The translations under genes and the position numbers were made by a program. Below the pieces are notes generated by a model. It had not been told where the DNA came from. It did not search any database and worked only from the letters and a program-made list of their open reading frames with translations. A DNA stretch of 57,500 nt from Glandiceps talaboti. Lineage: Eukaryota > Hemichordata > Enteropneusta > Spengelidae. The stretch is from positions 8,672,861 through 8,730,360 of the forward strand of contig NC_135564.1 in assembly GCF_964340395.1 (NCBI RefSeq). Reading direction: 5' to 3'. This document shows positions 23,720-37,280 of this stretch, piece after piece (the stretch's first letter is position 1; each line of letters begins with the position of its first letter).

Positions 23720-24091
23720 GTTAAAGTGGCCATATGGATGAGGATTTGGTATTTAGTTTGGATTTTTTAAATTTTATAACAATTTTATCATGGCTTCCTA
23801 CTTGAAAAATCAATGTGAAACAACATATCCAAAATACTTGGTTGTAAAACTCAATAAATTGCAGAAGATTGATAAATACAAAAAAAATGTATGTAAAATC
23901 TTTGTTACTATACGTACAATAACAAACTTTTTACATACTTTTGACCTTTTTGCACTGAACTGAGCTACAAACACAGACTTAGTCTATGTTGTTGCACATT
24001 GATATTTAAAATAGGAAGCCATGATAAAACTGTTTTGTAAATTAAAATCCCAAAATAAATACCCAATCCTCATCAATATGGCCACTTCAAC
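23720..24091. mobile_element. TIR element A, copy 1 (372 bp)
   Basis: Begins GTTAAAGTGGCCATATGGAT and ends with a close inverse (ATATGGCCACTTCAAC). The arms of about 110-130 bp share ATGGCTTCCTACTTGAAAAA and TTTTATCATGG-type segments. No coding frame. Full or partial copies lie at 27227-27660 and 53624-54008. Confidence 0.85.
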
Positions 24092-24289
24092 TCTTTGAAA
24101 ACAATAACATATTGGCAATTTTCATGAAAACAAGACAATGAACCCTCAAATTTCTATTTTATCACTTCAAACCGACCAGGAACAAGCTTTCATATGGCAA
24201 AGTTTGGCGTGATTGTAAGATCTTTGATTTGCCAGGAAGTTGGTTCCCAAGGTGCATACTACCTTAATGTTTGATCCTTAATTAAGAAA

Positions 24290-25519
24290 CTATCTAGGAC
24301 AAAGAATATGTTTCTTGGCTGCCATATCTCGCCAAATTCTGTACATTTCATTCGGTGTAACCATGTGTGCCGTCATTATTCTACGATACCGGCATAGCTG
24401 ATACATCTTTTTCCAGTTATTAAACTCTGGATGCTTTTTCGGGTGTACTCCAATTTTATCCCAACACGTTGCCACATAGACATCTTCTAAGTATAAATAG
24501 GGGGTATAGAGGGATACATCGTATACATCACACATTACATCTGTGGACATAACATATCCCGTTCCTGATAAAAATGGTGGATACTTATTTCCAGGATACA
24601 AGTCTCGTGGCATGTACCATTTACTTTTCACATCTCTTATGGGCGAACCATTGATGAGGTATCCAACAGCTAACTTTTTATCAGGGGCATCAATTAGGAA
24701 TTTCACAATATTGTCATAATGCACAAACATGTCATCGTCAGTTTTCATACCAAACCTTGCATGAGAGCAGTAATTTTTCACCCATTTGAATCCCATGATA
24801 GACTTCAAAGTTAGATTCTTGTAGGTATCATCAAAACTTTCCATAAGAATGTCACCATGTTTATTGTCTTCTTGTAAGACAAGCTGTTGGAGATTGTCAT
24901 CATGAACATTTGCTAAGAGGAACAAAGTAACAATACGCTTTCCAGAACTCATTGTTGGGCTTCCCCATGTGTCTCTGATGGCTTGTCTCTGCTCAAAGTT
25001 TTTATGTACAGAATTAATAAGTACTAATAAGAATACTTCTGCCCTTGTTCCATCTGGGTTGAAGCATTTATCGGGGTGATTAATAACAAGCTTGTAGTCG
25101 TGAGGTAAAACTATCTTTTTAATTGGCTCTTCCACCTTGTCTGTCTTTATTGGCTCTACTGGTTGATTGACAGGTAGATTTGGGTCTTCATTGGCTGCTT
25201 GTTGTTGATTGACAGGTGGATTCAGGTCTACATTGCCTTGTGGGAGAATATTCTGATTTACAATGTGAATATCTGGTTTCTTCACCTCTAGATTGATAGC
25301 CAGATCTGGAACCATTTGGTGACTAGACTGATTTTGAACAGCAGCAATTCCCTGATTGACAGTGGGTTGTGTTCGACTGACTTCGATTTTTGTTGGATGT
25401 GTAGATGTCTTAACGGTTAATAATGCTGGGTGCGTAAAATAAACATAAACAAATATATTGAGAACTGCTAATGCTGATAAGACCATAAAGTTAGTGAGGA
25501 ATCTTCTCGATGGTGCCAT
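24290..25519 (-). CDS. GT31 beta-1,3-glycosyltransferase
   Basis: A 409-residue single-exon GT31 protein, predicted type II Golgi enzyme. The start is the ATG of MAPSRRFL; the longer open frame begins at a non-ATG codon. An anchor lies at about residues 9-30 (FMVLSALAVLNIFVYVYF), followed by a long Pro/Asn/Gln/Val-rich stem (about 40-145) containing near-repeats of NPPVNQ and NLPVNQP. The catalytic part has RQAIRDTWG, a sequon NLT at about N235 before LKSIMG, the complete metal-binding motif KTDDDMF (D261-D263), KWYMP, GTGYVMS and LEDVYVATC (E345-D346). All hallmark residues are present, so activity is plausible. Donor and acceptor are unknown. A 3' splice site (CCCCTCTTTTACAG) at 25685-25690 suggests a non-coding leader exon boundary; a 7-codon upstream ORF (MGLSEEK) follows it. 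Confidence 0.92.
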   Translation of the reverse strand: MAPSRRFLTNFMVLSALAVLNIFVYVYFTHPALLTVKTSTHPTKIEVSRTQPTVNQGIAAVQNQSSHQMVPDLAINLEVKKPDIHIVNQNILPQGNVDLNPPVNQQQAANEDPNLPVNQPVEPIKTDKVEEPIKKIVLPHDYKLVINHPDKCFNPDGTRAEVFLLVLINSVHKNFEQRQAIRDTWGSPTMSSGKRIVTLFLLANVHDDNLQQLVLQEDNKHGDILMESFDDTYKNLTLKSIMGFKWVKNYCSHARFGMKTDDDMFVHYDNIVKFLIDAPDKKLAVGYLINGSPIRDVKSKWYMPRDLYPGNKYPPFLSGTGYVMSTDVMCDVYDVSLYTPYLYLEDVYVATCWDKIGVHPKKHPEFNNWKKMYQLCRYRRIMTAHMVTPNEMYRIWRDMAAKKHILCPR

Positions 25520-25683
25520 TGTCAAAGAGTAGTGAAATAAAACTTCTGTTGGCAAACGTATATGTCAAAAGTGATACTTGTCACACACAATTCTCGTTGT
25601 CAATTCAGCCTCTATGGTGTGACAGGATTTATATCAGAACCACTGTCTGAGTTTCCTACTTTTCTTCTGACAGACCCATAATT

Positions 25684-25690
25684 TCTGTAA
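25684..25690 (-). promoter_or_regulatory. Predicted 3' splice site of a leader intron
   Basis: On the minus strand a pyrimidine tract ends in ACAG at 25685, about 165 bases before the GT31 start codon. It would leave the entire coding region in one exon. The donor exon is not identified. Confidence 0.45.
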
Positions 25691-25765
25691 AAGAGGGGAA
25701 AACATACAATGATTACAAGTTCAGTCCCCATCCATAAACATGCATATGATACTGTATGAGAACAG

Positions 25766-27226
<1,461 letters not shown>

Positions 27227-27660
27227 TAAAAGTGGCCATATGCTATGGACGAGGCTTGGGTTATCTATTTTGCATTTTAAATCTATAAAATAATTTTATC
27301 ATGGCTTCCTACTTGAAAGACAAATGCAATGTGAAACAACATATGCCAAGTCTTTGTGTGGTTCAATAAATTGCAAAAGATTAATAAATGTGCAAAAGTG
27401 GCCAAATGGATGAGGATTGGGTATTTAGTTTGGATTTTAAATCTATATCACAATTTTATCATGATGGCTTCCTCATTGAAAGACCAATGTGAAACATTGC
27501 AACATCTGTCAAGTCCTTGTTTGTACAAATTGTACATGTAGCTCAATACATGCAAATTGCAAAAGATTAATAAATGTGTATTATACATACAATAACAAGC
27601 ATTTTACATATTTTTTTAGCGTTCTGGATATGTACAAACACAGACTTCGTCTGGCCACGT
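27227..27660. mobile_element. TIR element A, tandem partial copies
   Basis: Two consecutive left arms of element A (AAAGTGGCC at about 27230 and again at about 27395), each continuing into the ATGGCTTCCT and AATAAATTGCAAAAG-type interior. The second continues up to an ACAAACACAGACTT segment also found inside copy 1. The right arm is missing. It looks like a rearranged, inactive derivative. Confidence 0.75.
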
Positions 27661-29909
27661 AATTTTTTTTTACAGTACTGTATACCAACAGGGGACATGT
27701 AAATTACTGTATAATACAGATAATGAAGAGAATTACATTTATGGCATATAGTGTAGGGGTGTGTGTTTAGATGCTGGGATGACACTGTTGGTTGTTGCAT
27801 TTGGCAATCTGTTCATACATGTCGGTCAGGGACACATTCAACAGCTTGAACCAAAGCTCATATTCATATAAAGCCTTCATCAAAGGCTTACTCTACATAC
27901 AAATAGGGGTTAGAATAAGATGACGCTCATTATGCTAGATGACTCAGCTTGTTTTTAACATGCTCACAGAGCTCATACAACAAGAGTATTACAGATTTTT
28001 TTAGCTCCTTATGTTTGTTGGACTACAAATGTATGGTACTATGAAAATTCCAGAAAGAAATCTGAAATACGTGTAATCTTGTGTAAAAATACAAAATGTA
28101 AGCTCACATTTCACTTTTTAAACTGACATAAAATAGTACTGTTATTCAACCTACAATGTAACTACAAAATGTACATGTGCCAGCATATGAATTTCATTTG
28201 ATAAAAAACACACAAAAAATTTCTTTTCATATTTTTGTATTCAATCCTTCTTTTACTGAGATTGTTCAACTGTATTTCCTTCAATGCTTCTAATGCATGA
28301 ATAAAATTCTTTCCACAATGTGACAATGCATGGTTCGTGCCATATCACAAAAACAGGTTTCACCTTAAGAGTGATCATAGATGTATGGTGTACTGGTACG
28401 ATGTACTGGTACAGTGTTGTGGTATCCAACGCAACTACTGTCTACCTAGATGTAGATTTATAAAATGTATATATTGTACATACAATGTTCAATCAGACAC
28501 CCTGGCGTGACACGCTATCTGATCCACACTATGATAGTTCAGAAAAATGTACATGTAATAACATGAATACAATTACATACATGTATGATGTATGCTGTGA
28601 AAATGCCTATTGAAAACTGAAGCATGATGAGGTTGAAGATGAATACCATTTTTTACTTGTTAGCTCCTTTTTGGACCACATCAGAATCAAGTATTATCTA
28701 AGAATATTTTTCGAGCTGCCTAGTGAACATTAATTCCTTGATGACACTGTTATTATACAATGGTCAGCTGTTTATTTATTTCATATTTCATGAAATGAAA
28801 CTACGTAAGGAAGTACACGAACACATTTGAGTATTGTACATTTTAATTTTTTTTTTCTACCAATGTGTTTAATTTTTTTTTTGTACATTGTATTATGGGT
28901 TTTGAATTGGATTACCCAGAGTAACTATAATGTTTACCATACCCAGGCCAGTTGAAATGAATTGAATACAGGTTTGTATACTACATACATTTACAATAAA
29001 TAATATCATAAACCATACACTTCTGACCCAAATATAATATATATAAAATGTAAATATTGTTTTATATATAAATAAAATGATGTACTTGCATGTCCCGGGA
29101 GTACTCGCACAGCTATGCTATACAAAACACTATATCATATGTTTTTTCCAAACATAACAATTCAATTATTAAATTGCAAACGCCTGCTACATAACATGTT
29201 AAGAACTGTTTACTGTGGCCTGTTCTGATCTAGCTCTTTGTCTTATATGCACTTCAATACTCTGATGACAGACAATGTGTCGGAGTATCACATCGCATAT
29301 ATCCAGTGTTACAAAATGTAGCTGTTCTGATCATGATTATTGCAAACATACACGACGTGAATTTGAGGGCCGTTTAACTTACTTCAAATTTTAATTTTGA
29401 TGAGTCTTTTCGATGTTTCTGAGCTGAACACGATTACAAGAAACTGGGAAAATTTGTATCGAGCAGTTTGAATCAAACATATAAGGAATATCAGGGTAAC
29501 AATGTCAATGTGACTACAAGTTCCTGTGATATGCGTAATCACAGTTTACTATTTTCTTTTTCTGTAAACACAACAAAGCTTGACACTTCAGCCATTTGAT
29601 TTGTTTCTTGTTCCTTGATTTCAGCTGTGGTGTAGATAATAGCTGGAATGATCTTTATGCACAGGCCTCGGCAGACATATTTTTTACACCTATCTTGATA
29701 CCGCAACACTAACTAAAAGTGACCAGATTGACACTTATCAAGCTGTCTAGATCACACGTATATGTACATGTGTACATTGTAGATGAAGATAGCCCGTAAG
29801 TGTCTGATGTTGTGATCATCTCAACGTAGTCTAGTCTCTATACGTATCTACATGTAGGCATGTACATGTATACATAGCATGCACATGCTATGCGATCATC
29901 TCAACATGG

Positions 29910-29913
<4 letters not shown>
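27661..29913. other. Intergenic, AT-rich, no gene seen
   Basis: Over 2 kb with no coding signal. TACATGTA-type short palindromes are frequent. A near-perfect palindrome CATAGCATGCACATGCTATG lies at about 29875-29894. Confidence 0.45.
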
Positions 29914-29975
<62 letters not shown>

Positions 29976-29998
29976 GAGAGAGACAGAGAGAGAGAGAC

Positions 29999-30037
<39 letters not shown>

Positions 30038-30040
30038 AAG

Positions 30041-30081
<41 letters not shown>

Positions 30082-30125
30082 TGTGTGTGTGTGTGTGTGC
30101 GTGTGTGTGTGTGTGTGTGTGAGAG
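29914..30125. repeat. (GA)n interrupted, then (GT)n
   Basis: GA blocks interrupted by CATAGA, CAGA and GGGGAAGG, ending in a GT tract from about 30080. Confidence 0.96.
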
Positions 30126-32459
30126 TAGAACTAGAAAAGGAAAATGACCACTAGACTAGACTAGACTAATCTCAATGACATAAAGTCACGGGACAGTGTG
30201 AGAAAGAAAATGATAGACAAATACATGTAGTTTGCATGCATACATTGTAGTTCATGTATGTACAAACATACAATAATTTGTATTTAGTACAATTTGACCA
30301 CCCTAAGAAGTCCCATGTGAATCAAAACAGAACAAGACGGACATTTTCAAATTTTGTGAAAGTCTCCCACTGAGTCCTAGAAAACTACCATGCAAAACTA
30401 TGACAGATAAACGTGAATATAAATATTTCATTTCCAACATGGAACAGTGTTGAGTATGCCCACTCCATGAATTCTAGAAAAAATAAACTATTATTATGAT
30501 TGTCTGCTTGGAGTATGTGACTACAGTATGCAATTAGGTGTGCATGCGAGTACTCTCAGTCACGCCATGCTGTCACAAATAAAGGGGAGTAAATCGCAAG
30601 GCATAATTACAAGAGGGAGGTTGTCACGATATCCAATCAATAAACTAGGTTTGCGCCATTGTAGACAAGTTTGTTGATATTTCAATGCACAGAAAATCTA
30701 CAATATGTGGAATATACATATAGTACTTCTACAACCGTTATGGCCAGGCAGTAAGTGTCCACTATGTGTATACGGTACTTCAAATCTAAGCCCTCTAAAC
30801 CAATTTGACATGCCACTGATGCACACGATTTCTAGTGACGCACCAAAATTTGGTGTTTTCTTATCTCTTACTACATGTATGTGGTGACTCACAAATAAGA
30901 AATAATTTGACTGTCACTCACAACACAATTTAGCTATCGTTAGAGGGCACATTGCTACAAATGTAACTATGGAAACTGGTACAATGTATGCTTATCTTCA
31001 ATGTCTTGCCGTATGGTTGTTTTGTAACTGAAGTGTACACAAGTGGGTTAGTATAATAGTAATCTAACCTTTAACCATATGGTGCCCCAGATATTTGCTC
31101 ATCAGGTTTGACACAATATGTCGAATCAAACATGTCAGCTATCGGCTAACTATAGAGTGGTTATCAGAGACATGCGGCTACATTTATACTAGACCAACCT
31201 TGTGAAGTTTTGAGGCTCGCTATAGTATATGTCGGCCCCTCTAATTTACTGTAGAAGAGTTGGTGGGGTAGTGTTGGAAGGGTCTTCGGATAAAACCTGA
31301 TTTCCTAAAAATAAAAAAAATAAAAAAATAACGCGATGACAAACACCAGCCACCATTTCACGCAATGTCTGAGATTTTGACCTCTGGTACAAATGTACGT
31401 CACCTCGGTCACGAGGACAAGGTGGGGTTACAGTACAGTGTACACGCAGACACATGCATGTATACGTAGGCGGAACAACTCTCTACTGTCCGTGACAAAA
31501 TACATTATCAAGCGATCTGTTAGTCTCTGTGAGTAATCGGCTCCCCACTCGTGAATAACGTGGTACCTCAATAAATATATCGGCGACATTGAAAATGGAA
31601 CAAAGATAAATACACGCACTACGTACAATATGCGGACGTGGGGCCCGGGCGTCAACTGAACTCCCCCGATGCAGACAATGCTAGTCAACAATTATCATAA
31701 CACTGCACACCGTGACTCGCTATCGATTGGATCGTTCCATGTGACACAGTGGATACCTTAACCGAGTTTTAGCTGTAAATATGCTTTCTACAATAACTTA
31801 CCTAATCTCTGACGTTGAGCAAAATGAAAACGAAATAATAACCTACCTGTAAAACTGAAGTATTAGTTTACGACATGACTGGTTCGAAGATCAACGAAAT
31901 AATACGCCATCTTGATTTCTTAAAATTTGCATACCAGCATAAAACAAGGCTGTCGTCTTTGAAACCGCGCCATCTACGACGAGGGTATGTATCCTGCGAC
32001 GAGCACGGCATGCCACGGCCACATTCAGGCCAAAAGTATTATTTTATTTTAGCTATATTTTTCGTAGTTACAAACTAATTTTAACTGTTTATGCGTAGTT
32101 TTTCGAAGGAATCCACACTTTTATTCCATGTTAACATTATTTAATTCAAACAAGTTTCATATATTTGAGATTATTGTTTTATTTTTCGTCAAACCAGAAT
32201 GTTTTTTAAGGATTATATAAAGTCAAAATATATTTTTTTAAGTTTTTAAGTTTTTTCCCCAAAATAATAAGTATTGAAAGAAAAAAGTTGTACATCTTCG
32301 ACCACGAGATTTCCATACAGGGGTGTGGAGTGACTCAACGGTCAGACTTCCTGGCAGTAGGCACACGTTGGGCGCTGTACTCGCTTGGACATTTGATTTT
32401 AATACATACGAATACATACAATGGTGCTCATTTGCATGCACTCTATGTGTTATTATGAG
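30126..32459. other. Intergenic, no supported gene
   Basis: Short open frames on both strands (for example 30698-30892 -, 31428-31691 -, 31875-32078 +) have no family features, no anchor and no convincing splice context. I leave them uncalled. Confidence 0.4.
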
Positions 32460-33075
32460 CAACACTATCATTTTATTTGCCCTCTGTATGTTATTATGGC
32501 AAGCCACATGTGTCTTAAGTCCACAGAAAGTATAGTAAAATACTATTATTTTATTTAAATTCTTTATGTCATTATGAGCAAAACATATTATTTTTATTTA
32601 CATTCTGTATTTTATGAACAAACACTATTATTTTATTTGCACACACTTATTTTATTTGCAAACACTTATTTTATTTGAAATACTAGTATTTCATTTACAA
32701 ACACCATTACTTTATTTGGAAATACTTTATTTGCAAACACTTATTTTATTTGAAACACTAGTATTTCATTTGCAAACACCAGTATTTTATTTGCACACAC
32801 TTATTTTAATTGCAAACACTATTACATTATTTGCAAACACTAGTATTTCATTTGCAAACACCATTATTTTATTTGCACACACTTATTTTATTTGCAAACA
32901 CTTACTTTATTTGCAAACACCATTACTTTATTTGTAAACTCTATTATTTTATTTGTAAACACCATTATTTTATTTGCAAACATTATTATTTTATTTGTAA
33001 ACACTATTATGTTATTTACATTCGTTACGTTATGTGCAAACACTTGCGTTATGAGGGCGAGTGTTACGTTTATTT
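32460..33075. repeat. AT-rich tandem array, ~21-23-bp units
   Basis: Diverged units built on TTATTTTATTTGCAAACAC, about 20-25 copies, most regular from 32610 to 33045. Leu/Phe/Tyr-rich open frames through it are by-products. Confidence 0.85.
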
Positions 33076-33279
33076 CTTACGACTATTACTTTATTTGCCT
33101 AACGTTAAGTCACTGCCTCGCACCATTTTCTCACTAGAGGGCAGCGTTAGATCGCCATGTGTAATTTTAATTGTGCCTATTTCGTGACATTCATCTGTCT
33201 GTTGTCTACCATAGTCATAAGTCTGTACATAGAAAATTGAGATAATTGGCAAGATCGACATCGCACCCTCTCGACCTCA

Positions 33280-33650
33280 GTGTTCCTCTCGGCAGGGACG
33301 GCTCTATGTCTGATCAGATTCGTCATATTTGCAGAATGGTTACTTTCCATTAGACAAAGCCTGTACAGAGAAATTAATAATAATCATGCATTTGTGACAT
33401 CCCGGCTCGATTATTGCAATGGCATATCGTATGGAATTCCAAAATACCAGATAGAGAGCTACATCCGGTCTCGTCAATTGAGTTGTACACGTAAATTCGG
33501 CCACATTACTCCTGTACTTGTTGACTTGCATTGGCTTGACTCCCTGTTGAGGCCAGGATTCATTTCAAAATCCTACTAATCACTTTCAAGATAAACAACT
33601 TGCACGCGGCGTGGTATAATGTTTACCTAATGACGTTTGTAAACATTGAT
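33280..33650 (+). mobile_element. LINE polymerase fragment
   Basis: Conceptual translation shows AFVTSRLDYCNGISYGIP and then, after frame breaks, HITPVL-like and LHWLDSLLRP segments. These are the regions just before and within the C-terminal part of a non-LTR retrotransposon polymerase. Stops and shifts show it is dead. Confidence 0.8.
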
Positions 33651-33705
33651 TTCACCATTATAGAGCTCTGCATGCGGCATGATTGAGTTGTGTGATATGC
33701 AACTC

Positions 33706-33856
<151 letters not shown>

Positions 33857-34047
33857 GTAATGGCTGTACATCTGATAGGAAGAAATAAATAACGCAGAGA
33901 CCATTTGGAAACCTGAATTAGACAAACAGAAAAATATATATATATAATAAAATAATTTTAAAAATAAAAAATCTACCTGCCCGAAGCTTACCTATTCTAA
34001 AATTGAACGTAATCGGAACCACACAAAACTATTTTTATTAGGCCTTA
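33857..34047. mobile_element. TIR element C, truncated copy 1
   Basis: Shares TGTAATGGCTGTACATCTGA, AAAATCTACCT, TCTAAAATTGA and CGTAATCGGAAC with the other copies. It ends in the right terminus ATTAGGCCTTA. The left half is replaced by the GATA tract. Confidence 0.75.
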
Positions 34048-34658
34048 GGTAGGTAAACGACGCACGTAGATATAAAGTGTATTTGTCTTGTAGCTCATTA
34101 ATAAAACCTGTTTTGATTAATCTGTTTTTCTTCTGGTTGATAGACTAGCGTTGTACAAACAGTTGAACACACAAAAAGACATAGATAGACAAAATGCTAA
34201 TTACCCATTTGCGTTTACAATCAAATTACTAGCTTTCATGAAAATCGTGATTTACATAATTCAGTGCTGGAAAGAGCAGTTGCGTCGTTAACATATATCT
34301 TCAAACCCCCGATTGCTTACGTGTGCGTGTGTGCCTGTGTGTAGCTATAGGATGTTGTACAAACATTGTGATCGCAATAAGGCTATAGAAATAAACCCCA
34401 TAAATCATACTACTTTAGATATCGACCAAGCTTTCTTCCCAAAATGAGATTGGTAAAATCACCTACATATATATTGCGTTCGATATAATACCTATCAACG
34501 ACGGAATCGTGTAATGTATTGTCAATGTCATACGCATTTTAATGGACATCTATCTCCATGGTTATATATCTTCATGTCTCTTCCCACGCTATTTTGTTCA
34601 TACTGCTGACCTGCATGTGTATATGTATTGTATGTTTGATCTATATATACTAGTCACT
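34048..34658. other. Intergenic, nothing recognised
   Basis: AT-rich, no coding signal. Confidence 0.4.
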
Positions 34659-35020
34659 ATGTATGTATGTATGTATGTATGTATGTATGTATGTATGTAT
34701 GTATGTATGTATGTATGTATGTATGTATGTATGTATGTATGTATGTATGTATGTTATGTCTGTCTGTCTGTCTGTCTGCCTGTCTGTCTGTATGTGTGTG
34801 TGTATGTATGTATGTATGTATGTATGTATGTATGTATGTATGTATGTATGTATGTATGTATGTATGTATGTATGTATGTATGTATGTATGTATGTATGTA
34901 TGTATGTATGTATGCACGTATGTATGTGTGTGTGTGTGTGGGGGGGGGTGATGTGGGGATATGTGTGTTGAGTGTGTGAGGGAGGTAGGTTGTGTATGTA
35001 TGTGTCTCTGTCTGTCTGTT

Positions 35021-35079
<59 letters not shown>

Positions 35080-35110
35080 GTCTGCCTGTCTCTCTCTCTG
35101 TCTCTTTTCC

Positions 35111-35191
<81 letters not shown>
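34659..35191. repeat. Compound (ATGT)n/(CTGT)n/(CT)n array
   Basis: ATGT blocks at 34659-34754 and 34801-34929, CTGT blocks at 34757-34792 and about 35005-35078, a G run near 34941, and CT to 35191. All long open frames here (MYVC, IHTY, Arg-Glu, Leu-Ser) are repeat artefacts. Confidence 0.97.
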
Positions 35192-35194
<3 letters not shown>

Positions 35195-36519
35195 TGTTCC
35201 ACGCTATTCTCATTCTTCTTCTTTTTCATTTCCGTATCTATGTGTCAGAATAACCATCCTCCTTTTCAGTTCAGTTGATTATGTGTGATCTCTTTATAGC
35301 ACTTTTGTTGAAGGCGTAACAAGCACGATAGATTTGACCATTAAAATTCTAGAAACCATACTTTAATATCAACAATTCATGTAACTTTACATATTTACGT
35401 GATGCCGTTTTCAAATGAAAACACAGAAGTTACAGCTACTTTGTTGCGTTTGCATCTACCATTTTATGCAGACTACAAACACGTACATGACAACACAACA
35501 ATTTGGAAACGCTGCCGAGAGTGCATCATTTTGAAGAAAAAAAAATTAACTTCGTTTTCATTCGAAAACTAAGGTAGTGGGCGAAAGCGGAGTCTTGTAA
35601 ATGACCGAAAACGCAACAAATTCAAAAACGTACTAATTCGACGTCAGGAATGATCCCATTGGTGACTTTGATATTTTCTTGAACACAAGTGTATATTCTT
35701 TTGTGTGAAATAGTGACCAGAGTGAGTCATTCAAGTTGTGAACAGCCTTTTGAGACTACTAAAGCTAGTGACTGGGAATGTTTTTTAATGGGAACATTTT
35801 CCTTTACAAAAGTGTTCAAAATGAATAACAACCCAAAGATCCCCCAAGGGACTGTGCCAGTGTTGGTGTTTCCGTGTAAACGGTGGAAAATGATCATCAG
35901 TCGGTTTACTTTATCTTTTAAACACATAAAAATACATTCAAATGAATATGATATTGGTGATTTGTTAACGTTTTATTCGAAAACATCAAAACTAAAACTG
36001 AAATACAAGCACAAAAATCTCTCTTGGGACATGTGCAAGTCTAGAGGTTTCCATGTAAACAGAAAAAATCCTATCTATTTTACTGGTCTATGTCGGTTTA
36101 TTATATCGTGTAAACACATAAAAACGAATATGATATTGATTTTTAACGTCTTAAGTCAGCAATATTTGACAGGTATAATATCCATTGATTATACAATGTA
36201 ACAAAGTTTAATGAAAAGAATAGACTTTTCCGATTTGTTGCGTACTGTACCGGTGGGTGCCCTGCTGAACCTATCATTGAGCTATCGATTGCACTGATGG
36301 TTTTAAGTCGAGGTTAAATTCACAAGTTACATTCACACAGAGCTTTGTCATTCACGGTTCACGCATTTAATTTCTAAGCATTCATCATTCACGTTCGGAA
36401 TTTCCACCATTTGGAATGTCCACCAAGCATTTTTTATATCAGAATAGTATTACATCACTGGTGAAAATATCGTTTGGTACCACTTTTTGGTACCAATCAC
36501 TCTATCTGGACTACATCTT
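35192..36519. other. Intergenic with diverged tandem duplication
   Basis: A 170-codon open frame at 35689-36201 contains two diverged copies of a segment of about 160 bp. Shared pieces are TTTCCRTGTAAAC, CGGTTTAYT, AAACACATAAAAA and GAATATGATATTG. The abundance of GTTTTC/GAAAAC in 35400-35640 suggests an old DNA-transposon relic rather than a gene. Confidence 0.4.
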
Positions 36520-36865
36520 AGGCCTAAGCAAATTGTTTGGTTCCGGTCACCTGACCTCACTTAGTTTTTTCACGTCGACCCTAAACTATTTTTTACGTAT
36601 TCGAGAAAACTTTTTAAAAAATTGCGAAAATTGTGAAGTCTCGCAAGAAATAGTGGATGTGGAAACTGACATCAACTTGATAAGTTCTTCAAATCTGTAA
36701 TGGCTGAATATCTGATAAGAACCAATAACACAGAGATCATATGGAAAACAACGTACGGAAAACATAACTACCTGAAATAGACACTCACATATGAAAATCT
36801 ACCTACCCCACCTATTCTAAAATTGAGTATAATCGGAACCACACAATTTATTTTGTTAGGCCTTA
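36520..36865. mobile_element. TIR element C, full-length copy 2
   Basis: The left terminus is TTAGGCCTAAGCAAA-like and the right terminus TTTTGTTAGGCCTTA, approximately inverted. The interior matches copy 3 (CGACCCTAAACTATTTTTTA, GAAATAGTGGATG, GGAAACTGACATCAACTT). About 346 bp, with no protein. Confidence 0.75.
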
Positions 36866-36984
36866 TTAAATAGTCTTTCGTTTATTTGATTAAAACTTCT
36901 TTCTTTTTTAAATAGTTGCAGGTTTTTTTATTTGAGTCATATCTTTCCCAAAATTTCTACAATTTGGATATCAGTGTAATGGCT

Positions 36985-37280
36985 AGTCTTAGTTACCCAG
37001 ACTCTCGCCGCTGGAGGGCCGGCTCTGCCTACGAGTACTCCACAAACGAGAGTCTGGAGGGAGTGATGATGTAGCAACTGGCCCCTAGGAGGAAGTAGCT
37101 TCTAGAGCAGTGCATGCTGGGGAATACTTCATTGCAGGCTAAACGATTTAGGTACTTTCGACTGACTTTCGAGACAGCAAACGTAAACAGCAGGCCTCAA
37201 AGAAATTTACCGTGTGACTTCCGGCGGGGGTTAGTTGGAACGTGGTTTCCCCAGCGGTGAGGGTCTGGGTAACCGAGACT
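36985..37280. mobile_element. 296-bp MITE with ~30-bp TIRs
   Basis: Both ends read inward as AGTCTYRGTTACCCAGACYC followed by TCRCCGCTGG, in opposite orientation. The interior is locally GC-rich and has no coding frame. Confidence 0.82.

Noticed and set aside
24290-25555. Longer start (MPTEV...) for the minus-strand GT31 protein
   Set aside because: The upstream start codon is TTG, not ATG. The ATG of MAPSRR lies just before the membrane anchor and is the normal choice.
34542-35288. Several 90-190-residue open frames
   Set aside because: Translations of ATGT, CTGT and CT arrays.
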